A DNA stretch of 18,052 nucleotides from the NCBI RefSeq assembly GCF_016918785.1, contig NZ_JAFFPT010000092.1, forward strand, positions 1 through 18,052, read 5' to 3'. The position numbers and the translations under genes are program-made. This DNA comes from Leptospira ainazelensis. GTDB taxonomy: Bacteria; Spirochaetota; Leptospiria; Leptospirales; Leptospiraceae. Positions 1-9,973 of the stretch are shown here, one piece after another (within the stretch, counting starts at the first letter, position 1; each line of letters opens with the position of its first letter). The notes under the pieces were generated by a model. It was not told the origin of the DNA. It did no database searches and saw only the letters and a program-made list of their open reading frames with translations.

Positions 1-559
1 TTCGGGTCTGTATTCTTGAACTTTGCCATTGTGCTAATCTAGCAGGTTCGTAAATATTGCACCTCTTTTTCAACAGGCTCTTGGGTGGAGGGGCGGGGGG
101 CGGAAAACTCCCGGAGATTTTCCTATATCACAGAATTATAATTTTGCAAGGAATATTCTCTCTCAGAGCTTTTGTAGTAACTCCTACAAACATTTCGATT
201 GGAACTCTTGTTGAATTTCTATTGTTTTCCAATTTGGGGAAAAAGTATGCAAAAACTCAGATAGTTTGCTTTGGAACGTCTGCCGGAATGAGCGACTCTT
301 ACTCTGAATCTTCGTCGTATTTCCGAAAGACGGAACTTGCAATTCAACCTACTTTGTGAGTGAGGATTTGGAAATAAAAACTTTGCAATCGATGAGATTT
401 GATTCTAAGGACGTTTTGTCTGGGCACAAAATCAGAACATTTTCAACTGAAAAAATCTCTTGATCCTTTGCCGAAATCTTTCCTCCTTGATGGAACGAAA
501 GAGATCGGTCCCCTTTCTTTTCCATTGACAGAACTCCAAATAAATGCAGATTTTTCGGA
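1..559. other. Gene-poor left end of the window
   Basis: No convincing gene is seen in this stretch. A 100-codon open frame at 57-359 runs through the G-rich block and palindrome of a dispersed repeat, so it is unlikely to be coding. The only clear structure is that repeat at 83-191, described separately. From about 200 to 559 the sequence is AT-rich and I recognise nothing in it; it should contain the promoter of the lipoprotein gene at 560, but no confident -35/-10 pair stands out. Confidence 0.6.
83..191 (+). repeat. Dispersed palindromic intergenic repeat, copy 1
   Basis: The copy begins with GGGTGGAGGGGCGGGGGGCGG (83-103), continues with a GGAGATTTTCC block, TATCACAGAATTA and TTTGCAAG, and ends in the imperfect palindrome GTAGTAACTCCTAC (174-187), where one base breaks the usual GTAGGAACTCCTAC. 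The same order of blocks recurs at 12887-12984, and a shortened order at 17731-17804. Bases 143-190 match the reverse complement of 17997-18044 with a single mismatch. The copy is intergenic. Confidence 0.8.
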
Positions 560-1453
560 ATGCAAATTCGAAGAACCTTCCTCGTTTTTTTTCCGATTCT
601 CTCATGTTCGGTTTTTTTAAACTGCTTTTTCTTTAAAAACGATTGTCGCAAAACGAATTCTTGTCCCGTTACGTTTATGGTCGGTTTCGGATCGGGGACG
701 GACTTACACGGAGAACATCTTGCAGAACGCGTCCCGAAAAGTGCTCGTATTTTGGTGTTAGTCGATTCCGACGGGGAAATACAAAATGCAAGTGGGACAT
801 ACGGTTCGCTTTATACAAAATGTCTTTGGAACGGGAAGGAAGTTTTTCTTTCCTCGAACGATCTATCCTATAACAAGAAGATTCGAGTTTTTACAAAATC
901 CGGAATTCTTCTCCAGGAAAAACCGGATCCGAATTCAAAACAGATCGGAGAATTGCCTTTCAATACAAGCGTACGATTGATCGACGAAACCGAGCCGAGT
1001 CACGACTTACGTGCATTTATCAAGGTCACGAACGGGACCCTTTCCGGTTGGGCGAAACGAGATCATTTTACAGACGGAGACTACGACGCGGATTTCTATC
1101 GAAAGCCTCTGAAGAGCGTTCTGGAAAATCATTCGATCCTCGTTAAAGACGAGGAGAATCAGTTTGAAGTGACTTGGTCTGGGACCGATTTTAAAACCGT
1201 AGAATGCAAACTCAGGGAAACGATTTGTTCGGTTGAGATGAAATTCGGGAAGGCCACTTACGGAGAAACTCAAGAAGCGATTTTTTTCGAAATCAAAACG
1301 GATCAAAAGGTGAGTCCCGAATTTCTCTGCGAGATTCGAAAGATCGATTTCATCGATTCCTTTCAGTTCATTGAAGAGAATCGGCTTTCTCCTTTCGCTT
1401 ACTGCGAACGGACGATGAGTTCCGATACGGGAGAAGAAGATTCCTTTGAATGA
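560..1453 (+). CDS. Putative lipoprotein with a bacterial SH3-like domain
   Basis: The 297-residue product starts with a short basic stretch (MQIRR) and a hydrophobic run. It has two candidate lipidation cysteines: C16 (FPILSC) and C22 (VFLNC). The second fits the relaxed spirochaete lipobox, where Asn at -1 is tolerated. Residues about 107-171 read as an SH3b-like module (KIRVFTKSGILLQEKPDPNS, then SGWAKRDHF), a fold commonly used for cell-wall or protein binding. The remainder, about 180-297, is cysteine-containing and unrecognised. The start was chosen because the signal peptide follows it directly; the ribosome binding site is weak (CGGA). It is probably an envelope lipoprotein, but no specific ligand can be named. 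The tandem array begins 18 bp after its stop codon. Confidence 0.75.
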   Translation: MQIRRTFLVFFPILSCSVFLNCFFFKNDCRKTNSCPVTFMVGFGSGTDLHGEHLAERVPKSARILVLVDSDGEIQNASGTYGSLYTKCLWNGKEVFLSSNDLSYNKKIRVFTKSGILLQEKPDPNSKQIGELPFNTSVRLIDETEPSHDLRAFIKVTNGTLSGWAKRDHFTDGDYDADFYRKPLKSVLENHSILVKDEENQFEVTWSGTDFKTVECKLRETICSVEMKFGKATYGETQEAIFFEIKTDQKVSPEFLCEIRKIDFIDSFQFIEENRLSPFAYCERTMSSDTGEEDSFE

Positions 1454-1471
1454 GGAAGTCGTTTGAAAAAT

Positions 1472-1899
1472 ATAGGAGTTCCCACGTTTCCTGGATTCTT
1501 TCTGCATTGTATTTGCATAGGAGTTCCCACATTTTGTGGATTTTTTCTGTCACAAGATTTGCATAGGAGTTCCTACATTTTGTGGATTCTTTCTATCACA
1601 GAATTTGCATAGGAGTTCCTACATTTTGTGGATTCTTTCTATCACAGGATTTGCATAGGAGTTCCCACATTTCGTGGATTCTTTCTGTCACAAGATTTGC
1701 ATAGGAGTTCCCACATTTTGTGGATTCTTTCTGTCACAGAATTTGCATAGGAGTTCCCACATTTCCGTGGATTCTTTCTGCATTGTATTTGCATAGGAGT
1801 TCCCACGTTTTGCGGATTCTTTCTGCCATTGTATTTGCATAGGAGTTCCCACGTTTTGCGGATTCTTTCTGCCATTGTATTTGCATAGGAGTTCCCACA
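1472..1899 (+). repeat. Tandem array of nine 46-bp units plus a partial tenth
   Basis: Units begin with ATAGGAGTTCCCAC and end with ATTTGC; starts are at 1472, 1517, 1563, 1609, 1655, 1701, 1747, 1793, 1839 and a partial at 1885. The first is 45 bp and the other eight are 46 bp. Two subtypes exist. Units 2-6 carry TGTCACAAGA, TATCACAGAA or a close variant before ATTTGC. Units 1 and 7-9 carry TGCATTGT or TGCCATTGT. Most units hold a small hairpin, CCACA-TTT-TGTGG. No unique spacers separate the units, so it is a minisatellite (VNTR), not a CRISPR. Unit size matches, from memory, the 46-bp class of loci used for Leptospira MLVA typing. The array lies between two genes and is non-coding. Confidence 0.95.
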
Positions 1900-1910
1900 A
1901 AAAAATCTAG

Positions 1911-1930
1911 TTTTCTCGAACGAGAGAAAA
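1911..1930 (+). terminator. Hairpin after the tandem array
   Basis: TTTTCTC at 1911-1917 pairs perfectly with GAGAAAA at 1924-1930 across a six-base loop. It is A/T-rich at the base and not followed by a clear T tract, so terminator function is only possible. It could also be a structured leader of the gene at 1991. Confidence 0.3.
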
Positions 1931-1990
1931 GTTGGTGTAAAAATAAAGTTTCATCGGTTGCCTGCTAGGGGAATTTCGAATTCCTAAATC

Positions 1991-2473
1991 ATGAGCGTTG
2001 TCATTTTTTTATTCTCCAAAAAAAATCTTCAGATCGAACCTAAACTGATTCAAGAATTCTTTGAAGAAGGAGCTTATTGGGATCGGAAGCCGAAATACGT
2101 CTCAAAGGTTTCCACCGATGGTTTTGAAATGCAAGTTCGCTACGATCCTAAAAAGAAACCCTTCCTCGTTTCTTTTTATGCGAACGATCACGAAACTTTT
2201 CTTGAAACCAAACAAGAAATTTTGGAAGTCCTCGAGGAGGAGCCGAAGGGAGGTAAGGTCAAAAAAATTGTAGAGTGGATTGAAAAGTCCGTTCAGATGT
2301 TTGCGATCAATGTGGATCCCGCGAGTATTCGAGAAGAGGATTGGAGCGCGGTGGATTCCTTGGAAGCGTTTCTCGCTCGAGAATCGGCCGCCTTAATTTA
2401 TTCTTCTGGAGAATTTTTTGAAGTGAAAGATCTGATCCGAAAGATTTATTCCTTTCGAAACGGTTCCTATTGA
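1991..2473 (+). CDS. Conserved-looking hypothetical protein, 160 aa
   Basis: I do not recognise this protein. It is a soluble-looking, mixed-charge protein with no signal peptide after MSVVIFLFSKK and no membrane segment. Predicted pattern: a short N-terminal strand, a helix (EPKLIQEFFEEG), strands near DGFEMQVRYD and PFLVSFYAND, then helices (KQEILEVLEEE, KKIVEWIEKSVQMF, SLEAFLARESAALIY). This looks like a small alpha/beta fold. The frame carries typical codon use and spans the whole gap between array and convergent cyclase gene, so it is likely real. Its stop lies 115 bp from the convergent stop of the adenylate cyclase gene. No function is proposed. Confidence 0.7.
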   Translation: MSVVIFLFSKKNLQIEPKLIQEFFEEGAYWDRKPKYVSKVSTDGFEMQVRYDPKKKPFLVSFYANDHETFLETKQEILEVLEEEPKGGKVKKIVEWIEKSVQMFAINVDPASIREEDWSAVDSLEAFLARESAALIYSSGEFFEVKDLIRKIYSFRNGSY

Positions 2474-2509
2474 GGTTCAGTTTTCGTTTTTCCAAGTCCG
2501 TTATTCGCT

Positions 2510-2592
2510 CTCTATGGGTCGCTATTTCTTTACTTCGTAAAGAGCCGTCGCTTCGCTTTAGCCTAATTCACTCCCTATGGGTCGTGAATTAG
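2510..2592. terminator. Hairpin-rich convergent 3' region with a short direct repeat
   Basis: Between the convergent genes lies CTAATTCAC (2563-2571), a 12-base loop, and GTGAATTAG (2584-2592), a perfect 9-bp stem overlapping the TAA of the cyclase gene. A second hairpin, CTTTAC-TTC-GTAAAG, lies at 2529-2543. The decamer CTATGGGTCG occurs twice (2512-2521 and 2575-2584). There is no clean T tract, so it may be a bidirectional terminator or a repeat element. Confidence 0.45.
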
Positions 2593-3872
2593 CCCCATAG
2601 AACCTCGTAAACCTGGATCGGTTCTTCTTTGCCTTTGACCTTGACGCGGGGCATTCGATTGAGGGTATATTTTCCGCCTAACAGCTCCATGGTTTCCTTA
2701 GAAATCAAAAACGACTTCTTTAAAAGTTTACAGAGGGATTCGATGCGGGAAGCAGTATTGACGGCGTCTCCGATAACGGTGTATTCTCTGTGAAGGTCGT
2801 TTCCTATGTTGCCTGCGAAAACTTCTCCGGTATGAATTCCGATTCCGATCGTGATCGGAGTTTTCCCCTCGGACTTGCGCAGAAAGTTCCATTCGGAAAG
2901 ACGCTTCTGCATGATCACTCCGCAACCGACCGCGTTTCTTGCGTCCACTTCCGCGGAAGGAGAAGGATGAGGGGTTCCGAAAGTCGCCATCACCGCGTCT
3001 CCGATATATTTGTCCAGGGTTCCGTTGTTTTCAAAAACACATTCCATCATAATATTACGAAATTCTGATAGAAGCTCGCTGAGTTCCTTCGGGTCCATAT
3101 TTTCGGACATGGAAGTGAAATTTCGAATGTCCAAAAAAAGAATACTGACAGTCTGGCGATTTCCGCTCTGAAGAGTTTTTGGATTCTCCATCATCTCGTG
3201 AACGATCTTCGGAGAAAAATATCTGGAGAGCTCAGTCTTTTGACCTTCTGCGATCCCGATTCTTCTAACCATAGAAACGGTTCGAAAGATCCCCATCGCG
3301 ATTACAATGGAAAACGCGAAATACAAGGTAGGTTTCCCGGTAACGATATCCTCCAATAAAACCGCAGGCCCGCTTACGTATTCTCCCCAGTGTTGCGCGT
3401 AGGTCAGTTTTCCGGAAGAAACAGCCAGCCAAAGAATCGTGAAGTAAAAAGCGTAAAAAAGAAAAAGACCGATAAAAACGAAACGAATCCGAAACTGTAA
3501 CAGGGAATAGATGATCGGGAAGAGATAAAACAGATTGATCGGATTTTTCAGAGTAAATCCGAAATCCACGTTTGGAACGGTAAAGGTATAAAAAAGAAGA
3601 ATGAGCAGAATGAGAATGTATTCTGCGATCAGGGTGATATAGTTAAAAATGGAAATGATAGAATCCGGAAAGGCACGGATCACGATCGTATGGGTAACGG
3701 TTAAAATCAGATAAGCCGAAAACGCGATCAGGTTCGTCGTTTTACTTCCCGCATCCAGATTGGCGATCACTTGAATCGCGAAAAAGAAAGCGATGAGATA
3801 GCGGAAGTAGTTGGTGATGACGATCCCGTTCAATTCCTCTTTTTTTAATACTTCCAATACCGAATCCGGCAT
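2589..3872 (-). CDS. Membrane-bound class III adenylate cyclase
   Basis: Predicted to make cAMP from ATP at the inner membrane. The chosen start (ATG at 3872, MPDSVLEVLKK) gives 427 residues. The frame stays open to 4244 but that extension overlaps the divergent gene and is low-complexity and basic. About six hydrophobic segments lie at residues 20-38, 48-66, 72-98, 110-127, 130-152 and 181-198, then the catalytic domain at about 242-427. Metal aspartates are D248 (FLDIRNFTSMSE) and D292 (YIGDAVMATFG). The substrate pair is K288 (LDKYIGD) and T365 (EYTVIGD), the Lys/Thr pairing of class IIIb cyclases. The transition-state residues N372 and R376 lie in GDAVNTASRIE. All key residues are present, so it should be active. 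The input sensed by the membrane part is unknown. Confidence 0.9.
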   Translation of the reverse strand: MPDSVLEVLKKEELNGIVITNYFRYLIAFFFAIQVIANLDAGSKTTNLIAFSAYLILTVTHTIVIRAFPDSIISIFNYITLIAEYILILLILLFYTFTVPNVDFGFTLKNPINLFYLFPIIYSLLQFRIRFVFIGLFLFYAFYFTILWLAVSSGKLTYAQHWGEYVSGPAVLLEDIVTGKPTLYFAFSIVIAMGIFRTVSMVRRIGIAEGQKTELSRYFSPKIVHEMMENPKTLQSGNRQTVSILFLDIRNFTSMSENMDPKELSELLSEFRNIMMECVFENNGTLDKYIGDAVMATFGTPHPSPSAEVDARNAVGCGVIMQKRLSEWNFLRKSEGKTPITIGIGIHTGEVFAGNIGNDLHREYTVIGDAVNTASRIESLCKLLKKSFLISKETMELLGGKYTLNRMPRVKVKGKEEPIQVYEVLWG

Positions 3873-4060
3873 GGACTTTCGGTCCAAAATGTGCAGCGCG
3901 TTTTTAAAAGAATGAAATAGATTCACAAGGTTCAAGATAGAAAGTTCACGATTCGAAATCAATTCTTTCCGGGGCGAGGGACATCTTTTGAAAAAAATTC
4001 TTTCATAAAAAAAGGGACAAGGACAAAGTCTCCGGATAGGCTTCGGGAGAAAAAGGAAGA

Positions 4061-4720
<660 letters not shown>

Positions 4721-4941
4721 TTTTCGAAAACGAAGAGGCCGGATAAAAAACGGAGAGTTATCCTAAACGCTTCTTTTATTTCTCTAAAGATAGCGTCTTA
4801 TCTTTTTCGTAAATTTAAGAATCATGAGAAGGTTTTTTTTCCGATTGAGATTGTGACGAGCAAATTTCAAAAAAAGAAGAACCAAAATGAGAAAAAGGTG
4901 CACTTGAAAATGATCCAAGTGGATGCAAATTCAAAAAAAAA

Positions 4942-5130
4942 TTGAAGCAGGTAAGAGGTTCGGCGGAAGAAGCTCTCATGGAGATATACCTTGCGGGAGT
5001 TTCAGTCCGAAGATTCGGGACGTCTCCAAAAAACTTTTGGAACCGATGTTTTGCCTTTAACGATCAGATGAATGAAGCGTCTCGATTTCGAGTTCATCCA
5101 ATATATTCAGAATTCGGAAAGTTGCGACAC
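4942..5130 (+). pseudogene. Decayed fragment of an IS256/Mutator-family transposase
   Basis: The segment EEALMEIYLAGVSVRR, encoded at about 4966-5013, matches the region of IS256-type transposases that precedes the HTH-like part (typically EEALLEMYLAGVSVRRVED). Immediately downstream the match continues only by changing frame: IRDVSKKL (from 5013, frame +2) and then FGTDVLPLTI (from 5036, frame +1), which resemble the family's LWGTxVSPSTVS segment. A normal transposase is about 400 residues; only some 60 codons remain, with at least two frame changes and no catalytic DDE residues. No terminal inverted repeats were found. It is a non-functional relic. Confidence 0.65.
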
Positions 5131-5133
5131 TAA

Positions 5134-5172
5134 AACGATCCGTGTTATCCATATATATTTAAACGGATCGTT
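5134..5172 (-). terminator. Inverted repeat after the small membrane protein gene
   Basis: AACGATCCG (5134-5142) and CGGATCGTT (5164-5172) are perfect 9-bp arms with a 21-base loop. Reading on the minus strand, the hairpin starts 8 bp after the TAG of the gene at 5181-5483 and ends in GTTTTAG. It is a plausible terminator, though the loop is long. Confidence 0.45.
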
Positions 5173-5180
5173 CCATAGTT

Positions 5181-5483
5181 CTATTTAAGTCGAAATTGTT
5201 TAAGATCCAATCTATTTTTGACCGTCGCATTCGGATCATCGATTTCAACGAGTTCACCCCGTGAAATCATCGGCGTTACGGCTTGGATCACTTTACCTCG
5301 GTTGATGAATGAATCCTTAAGACCGATTCGTTTAACAAGTTCGGGCAATGTCAACGCGCCTCCGGCAGTTTGGAGTTCTTTAACAATTAGCGGCTCTAAT
5401 TTCTTTCCACGACGTGCAATCAGCGCCATCGCCAACGCTACGCCAATTCCAACGACAATACTCGTTATAGCGGTTTCATTCAC
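5181..5483 (-). CDS. Small protein: one membrane segment plus a possible winged-helix domain
   Basis: This 100-residue protein starts with GTG at 5483; AAGGAT sits about eight bases before it on the minus strand and no in-frame ATG is nearby. Residues about 5-23 (AITSIVVGIGVALAMALIA) form a single membrane helix followed by a positive RRGKK stop-transfer, so the C-terminal part should be cytoplasmic. That part (EPLIVKELQTAGGALTLPEL, then FINRGKVIQAVTPMISRGEL) has the helix-helix-helix-wing rhythm of a small winged-helix domain. I do not recognise the family. It might tether a DNA- or protein-binding module to the membrane, which is inference only. Confidence 0.7.
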   Translation of the reverse strand: MNETAITSIVVGIGVALAMALIARRGKKLEPLIVKELQTAGGALTLPELVKRIGLKDSFINRGKVIQAVTPMISRGELVEIDDPNATVKNRLDLKQFRLK

Positions 5484-5785
5484 GGTAGATATCCTTAGAA
5501 GTAAAGTTTTACAGAGAAAAAGACGGCTTTCAATATGGAAAAATCAATAAATTTTGTATGAATGGAGTGAACACGCTGTAAATAGGAATGAATGGAGACG
5601 GCGGCAAACAATGTCGGCATCCTTTATGGATATGATAAATACAAGTATCTGAATCCGAATTTCCGCGTTATCCGGATCTGCGGCTTCGATCACACAACGA
5701 CTTTTTAAACCATAGATGTAGGCCTCTCGCGAAGAATTCTCCGAATCGCTTCAAACTAAATCGGAGAATTCTTTCACGGAAATCG
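5484..5785. other. Gap between the small protein gene and the acyl-CoA dehydrogenase gene
   Basis: This 302-bp gap should hold the promoter of the minus-strand gene at 5181-5483. GAATGGAG occurs twice (near 5562 and 5590). The right end holds a strong hairpin described separately. No gene is seen. Confidence 0.5.
5732..5773 (-). terminator. Strong hairpin downstream of the acyl-CoA dehydrogenase gene
   Basis: AAGAATTCTCCGA (5732-5744) and TCGGAGAATTCTT (5761-5773) are perfect 13-bp arms with a 16-base loop. It begins 13 bp past the stop codon of the minus-strand gene. No run of T follows, so it is either an unusual terminator or an mRNA 3'-end stabiliser. Confidence 0.6.
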
Positions 5786-7543
<1,758 letters not shown>

Positions 7544-7907
7544 TTCAAATCCTTTGTGAACTTATGTTCAGATTGATTTTAGTCTTATTGTCACTCCGGA
7601 ATCGGATCCAAACTCTGAAAACCGAAATTCTTTTCTATCGAACGTCGTTTGGAGAATTCCGAAGAAGAATTCCTTATCTCCAAAATTCTTCCGTTTTTTA
7701 GGGAAGGAAGGATCGTGGAAAACTAAAGACCTGGTTTCAGATTGAATCCGATTTAGGTGAAAAGCAAGAAGATTCAAAGCTGGATCGTGAGAAATTCCCG
7801 TCTTACCCGATTCGATTTTTCACCTCAATAAGACTGTCACCGATTTTCGAACCGGATTTTTTTCTCTTTCTGTTTTTATTTCGCCCAAACAACACTGAAT
7901 ATCTACG

Positions 7908-7920
7908 AGACCAATCGGTC
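7908..7920. promoter_or_regulatory. Operator-like palindrome AGACCAATCGGTC
   Basis: This 13-mer matches the core of the palindrome at 15137-15152 (AGACCAATTGGTC) in 12 of 13 positions. It lies 365 bp upstream of the acyl-CoA dehydrogenase start, far for direct repression unless the 5' leader is long. It could be a weak second target of the TetR protein encoded at 15242, or chance. Confidence 0.3.
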
Positions 7921-8079
7921 GGAAAACGGCAACCACCCTGAAAACGCGCCTATCATCGGCGATCATCGTAAGCAAAATACAGGGCCGAGGGGGAATCACT
8001 CGATGCTGGGTTCTCTATGAATCGCAAGCACTCTATGCGGCGTGGCGTAGGAACATCGAGATTTTCTCGATCGGAAAAT

Positions 8080-8126
8080 TCTCCTTTTTGTAAGTTAAAA
8101 TCCTTTTGTGGGAACTCCTGCAAAAA
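8080..8126 (+). repeat. Dispersed palindromic repeat, short copy 2
   Basis: The stretch reads TCGGAAAATTCTCCTTTTTG, then GTGGGAACTCCTGC (8108-8121). It is a degenerate version of the GTAGGAACTCCTAC palindrome with only the short A/T-rich lead-in. The G-rich block seen in copies at 83 and 12887 is missing. Confidence 0.6.
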
Positions 8127-8373
8127 CTTTTGGCGTTCCTATTGCAAGGCCCTTTTCCACTTGCGTGAAAGATCGAGATGTGTTAAGGCCCTGAACAAAC
8201 CCGTTCAAAAAAAAAGGATTCAGCTTTGATTCCGAGACGAAAAAGGAACCGTCGTTTTGATTTGCGAGTTTTGTGATTTACGATTCGATTTGGAAAAACC
8301 GATTGCCGGAGGCGATCACGCTTCTTTTAGAAACCACTTTCCAAAAGGATTGTATTCCAAAAATACGATGGAA

Positions 8374-8403
8374 TAAAAAAAGCCGCCTTGCGGCGGCTTT
8401 TTA
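8374..8403 (-). terminator. Rho-independent terminator of lipL32
   Basis: AGCCGCC (8381-8387), loop TTGC, then GGCGGCT gives a 7-bp GC-rich stem flanked by A and T runs on the two sides. On the minus strand it lies 30 bp after the lipL32 stop and ends in seven T residues. The symmetric A/T flanks would also allow termination on the plus strand. Confidence 0.93.
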
Positions 8404-8432
8404 CCTTAAACAACTGTAAAACTAAGTGTGAA

Positions 8433-9268
<836 letters not shown>

Positions 9269-9290
9269 GAAAATCACGGTATGGACTCGT

Positions 9291-9323
<33 letters not shown>

Positions 9324-9345
9324 TACCTGAAAGTGATGGAATCCG

Positions 9346-9373
9346 ATTAAAAAGGAACTTTCACGAGAATCAA
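9346..9373 (-). promoter_or_regulatory. Candidate lipL32 promoter
   Basis: On the minus strand, TTGATT (9373-9368), a 16-bp spacer and TTTAAT (9351-9346) form a reasonable sigma70-type pair. It would give a leader of about 90 nt before the strong ribosome binding site. A second, weaker TTGATT lies nearer the gene at about 9310. This is a visual match only. Confidence 0.35.
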
Positions 9374-9474
9374 AAGTCGCAATAGATCCGTGAGAATGGT
9401 TACAGGCTCCGATTCAAGTCTTGGTATCGTTTTGGAAAAAAATTGTAAATCAGGAAACAAAGAACCGGTGGAAT

Positions 9475-9873
9475 TCAACTTTTTTGAAAAAATCGTTTGA
9501 TCCAGTCCCAGAGATCCAAAAACCAAGCAAGGATTCTTCCGAAGATTGTTGAATACGAATACCTCTTAAGGAGTTCCTGGACTCTTTCTTGCTCTTCCGA
9601 AGTAAATTCTAAACGAATATTGTTTTCTTCGGCCTCCATCTGGACTCTTTCTTTTTTATTTCGAATGTCTACAATCCGAACGTCCACGTATTCCCAACCG
9701 AGCAACTTCACGCTTTCGAGTCTTCTTTCTCCCGAGATCAAGGTATTGTCCAAATCGATGAGAATCGGATGCAAAAGACCTAACTTCTGGATGGATTCTT
9801 TTAAGGGACGAAGATCGCCCAAATCTTTTCGGATACGATTCTTAACTTTGATGTCGGAGACTCGGATTTTCAT
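9475..9873 (-). CDS. Stand-alone ParB N-terminal (ParB/Srx-like) domain protein with a C-terminal amphipathic tail
   Basis: Residues about 1-70 match the ParB/Spo0J N-terminal fold: IKVKNRIRKDLGDLRPLKES, then GLLHPILID and the signature ISGERRLESVKLLG, where GERR is the nucleotide-binding motif. Full ParB proteins are about 280-300 residues with an HTH and a dimer domain; this one is only 132 residues and has neither, so it is not the chromosome-partition ParB. The C-terminus (STIFGRILAWFLDLWDWIKR) is rich in Trp, Phe and Leu with spaced Arg, Asp and Lys, and reads as an amphipathic or membrane-associating helix. It is on the same strand as lipL32, ending 223 bp upstream of it, and is divergent from metK. 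Its role is unknown; CTP- or ATP-dependent switching at the membrane is a guess. Confidence 0.8.
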   Translation of the reverse strand: MKIRVSDIKVKNRIRKDLGDLRPLKESIQKLGLLHPILIDLDNTLISGERRLESVKLLGWEYVDVRIVDIRNKKERVQMEAEENNIRLEFTSEEQERVQELLKRYSYSTIFGRILAWFLDLWDWIKRFFQKS

Positions 9874-9973
9874 TCTTTCTTAAAAATATTCGGGCGGCTC
9901 TCGATTCAATTCAATTCTGCTCTAAACGGTTCAATTTGTTCTAGAATCGATTGGGAACATAGTTTGGATCTTC

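Larger units (their letters stand above)
1454..1990. other. Intergenic region filled by the tandem array
   Basis: Nearly all of this gap is the 46-bp array. After it comes a hairpin at 1911-1930 (TTTTCTC, six-base loop GAACGA, GAGAAAA), then about 60 bp of leader for the next gene with AGGGGAA rather far upstream of its ATG. No separate gene is supported. Confidence 0.7.
4721..5180. other. Gap with a transposase relic and a hairpin
   Basis: The first 200 bp, to about 4940, are A/T-rich with several A and T runs, and nothing coding is recognised there. The rest holds the transposase fragment and a 9-bp inverted repeat, described separately. The atypical composition and the relic suggest a former insertion site. 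Confidence 0.6.
7544..8432. other. Long gene-free gap upstream of the acyl-CoA dehydrogenase gene
   Basis: Almost 890 bp without a credible gene. Open frames at 7568-7777 (-) and 8017-8229 (+) have no ribosome binding site and no recognisable product. The gap contains an operator-like palindrome at 7909-7920, a dispersed-repeat copy at about 8080-8126 and the lipL32 terminator at 8374-8403. It is unusually long and might hide a small RNA. Confidence 0.55.

Noticed and set aside
57..359. 100-codon plus-strand open frame
   Set aside because: It runs through a dispersed repeat and a G-rich block, has no recognisable domain and lacks a good ribosome binding site.
1472..1899. CRISPR array
   Set aside because: Units are directly adjacent with no unique spacers, and no cas gene is present.
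1368..1900. Minus-strand open frames of 61-77 codons across the tandem array, with repeating peptides such as MWELLCKYN and NVGTPMQI
   Set aside because: The 46-bp unit is one base more than a multiple of three and happens to lack stops in all three reverse frames, so the peptide repeats follow from the DNA repeat. There is no ribosome binding site.
8017..8229. 70-codon plus-strand frame between lipL32 and the acyl-CoA dehydrogenase gene
   Set aside because: It spans a repeat copy and is rich in Arg, Ser, Lys and Cys without a recognisable fold.
9475..9873. Chromosome-partition ParB
   Set aside because: It is less than half the usual length, lacks the HTH and dimer domains, and no parA lies nearby.
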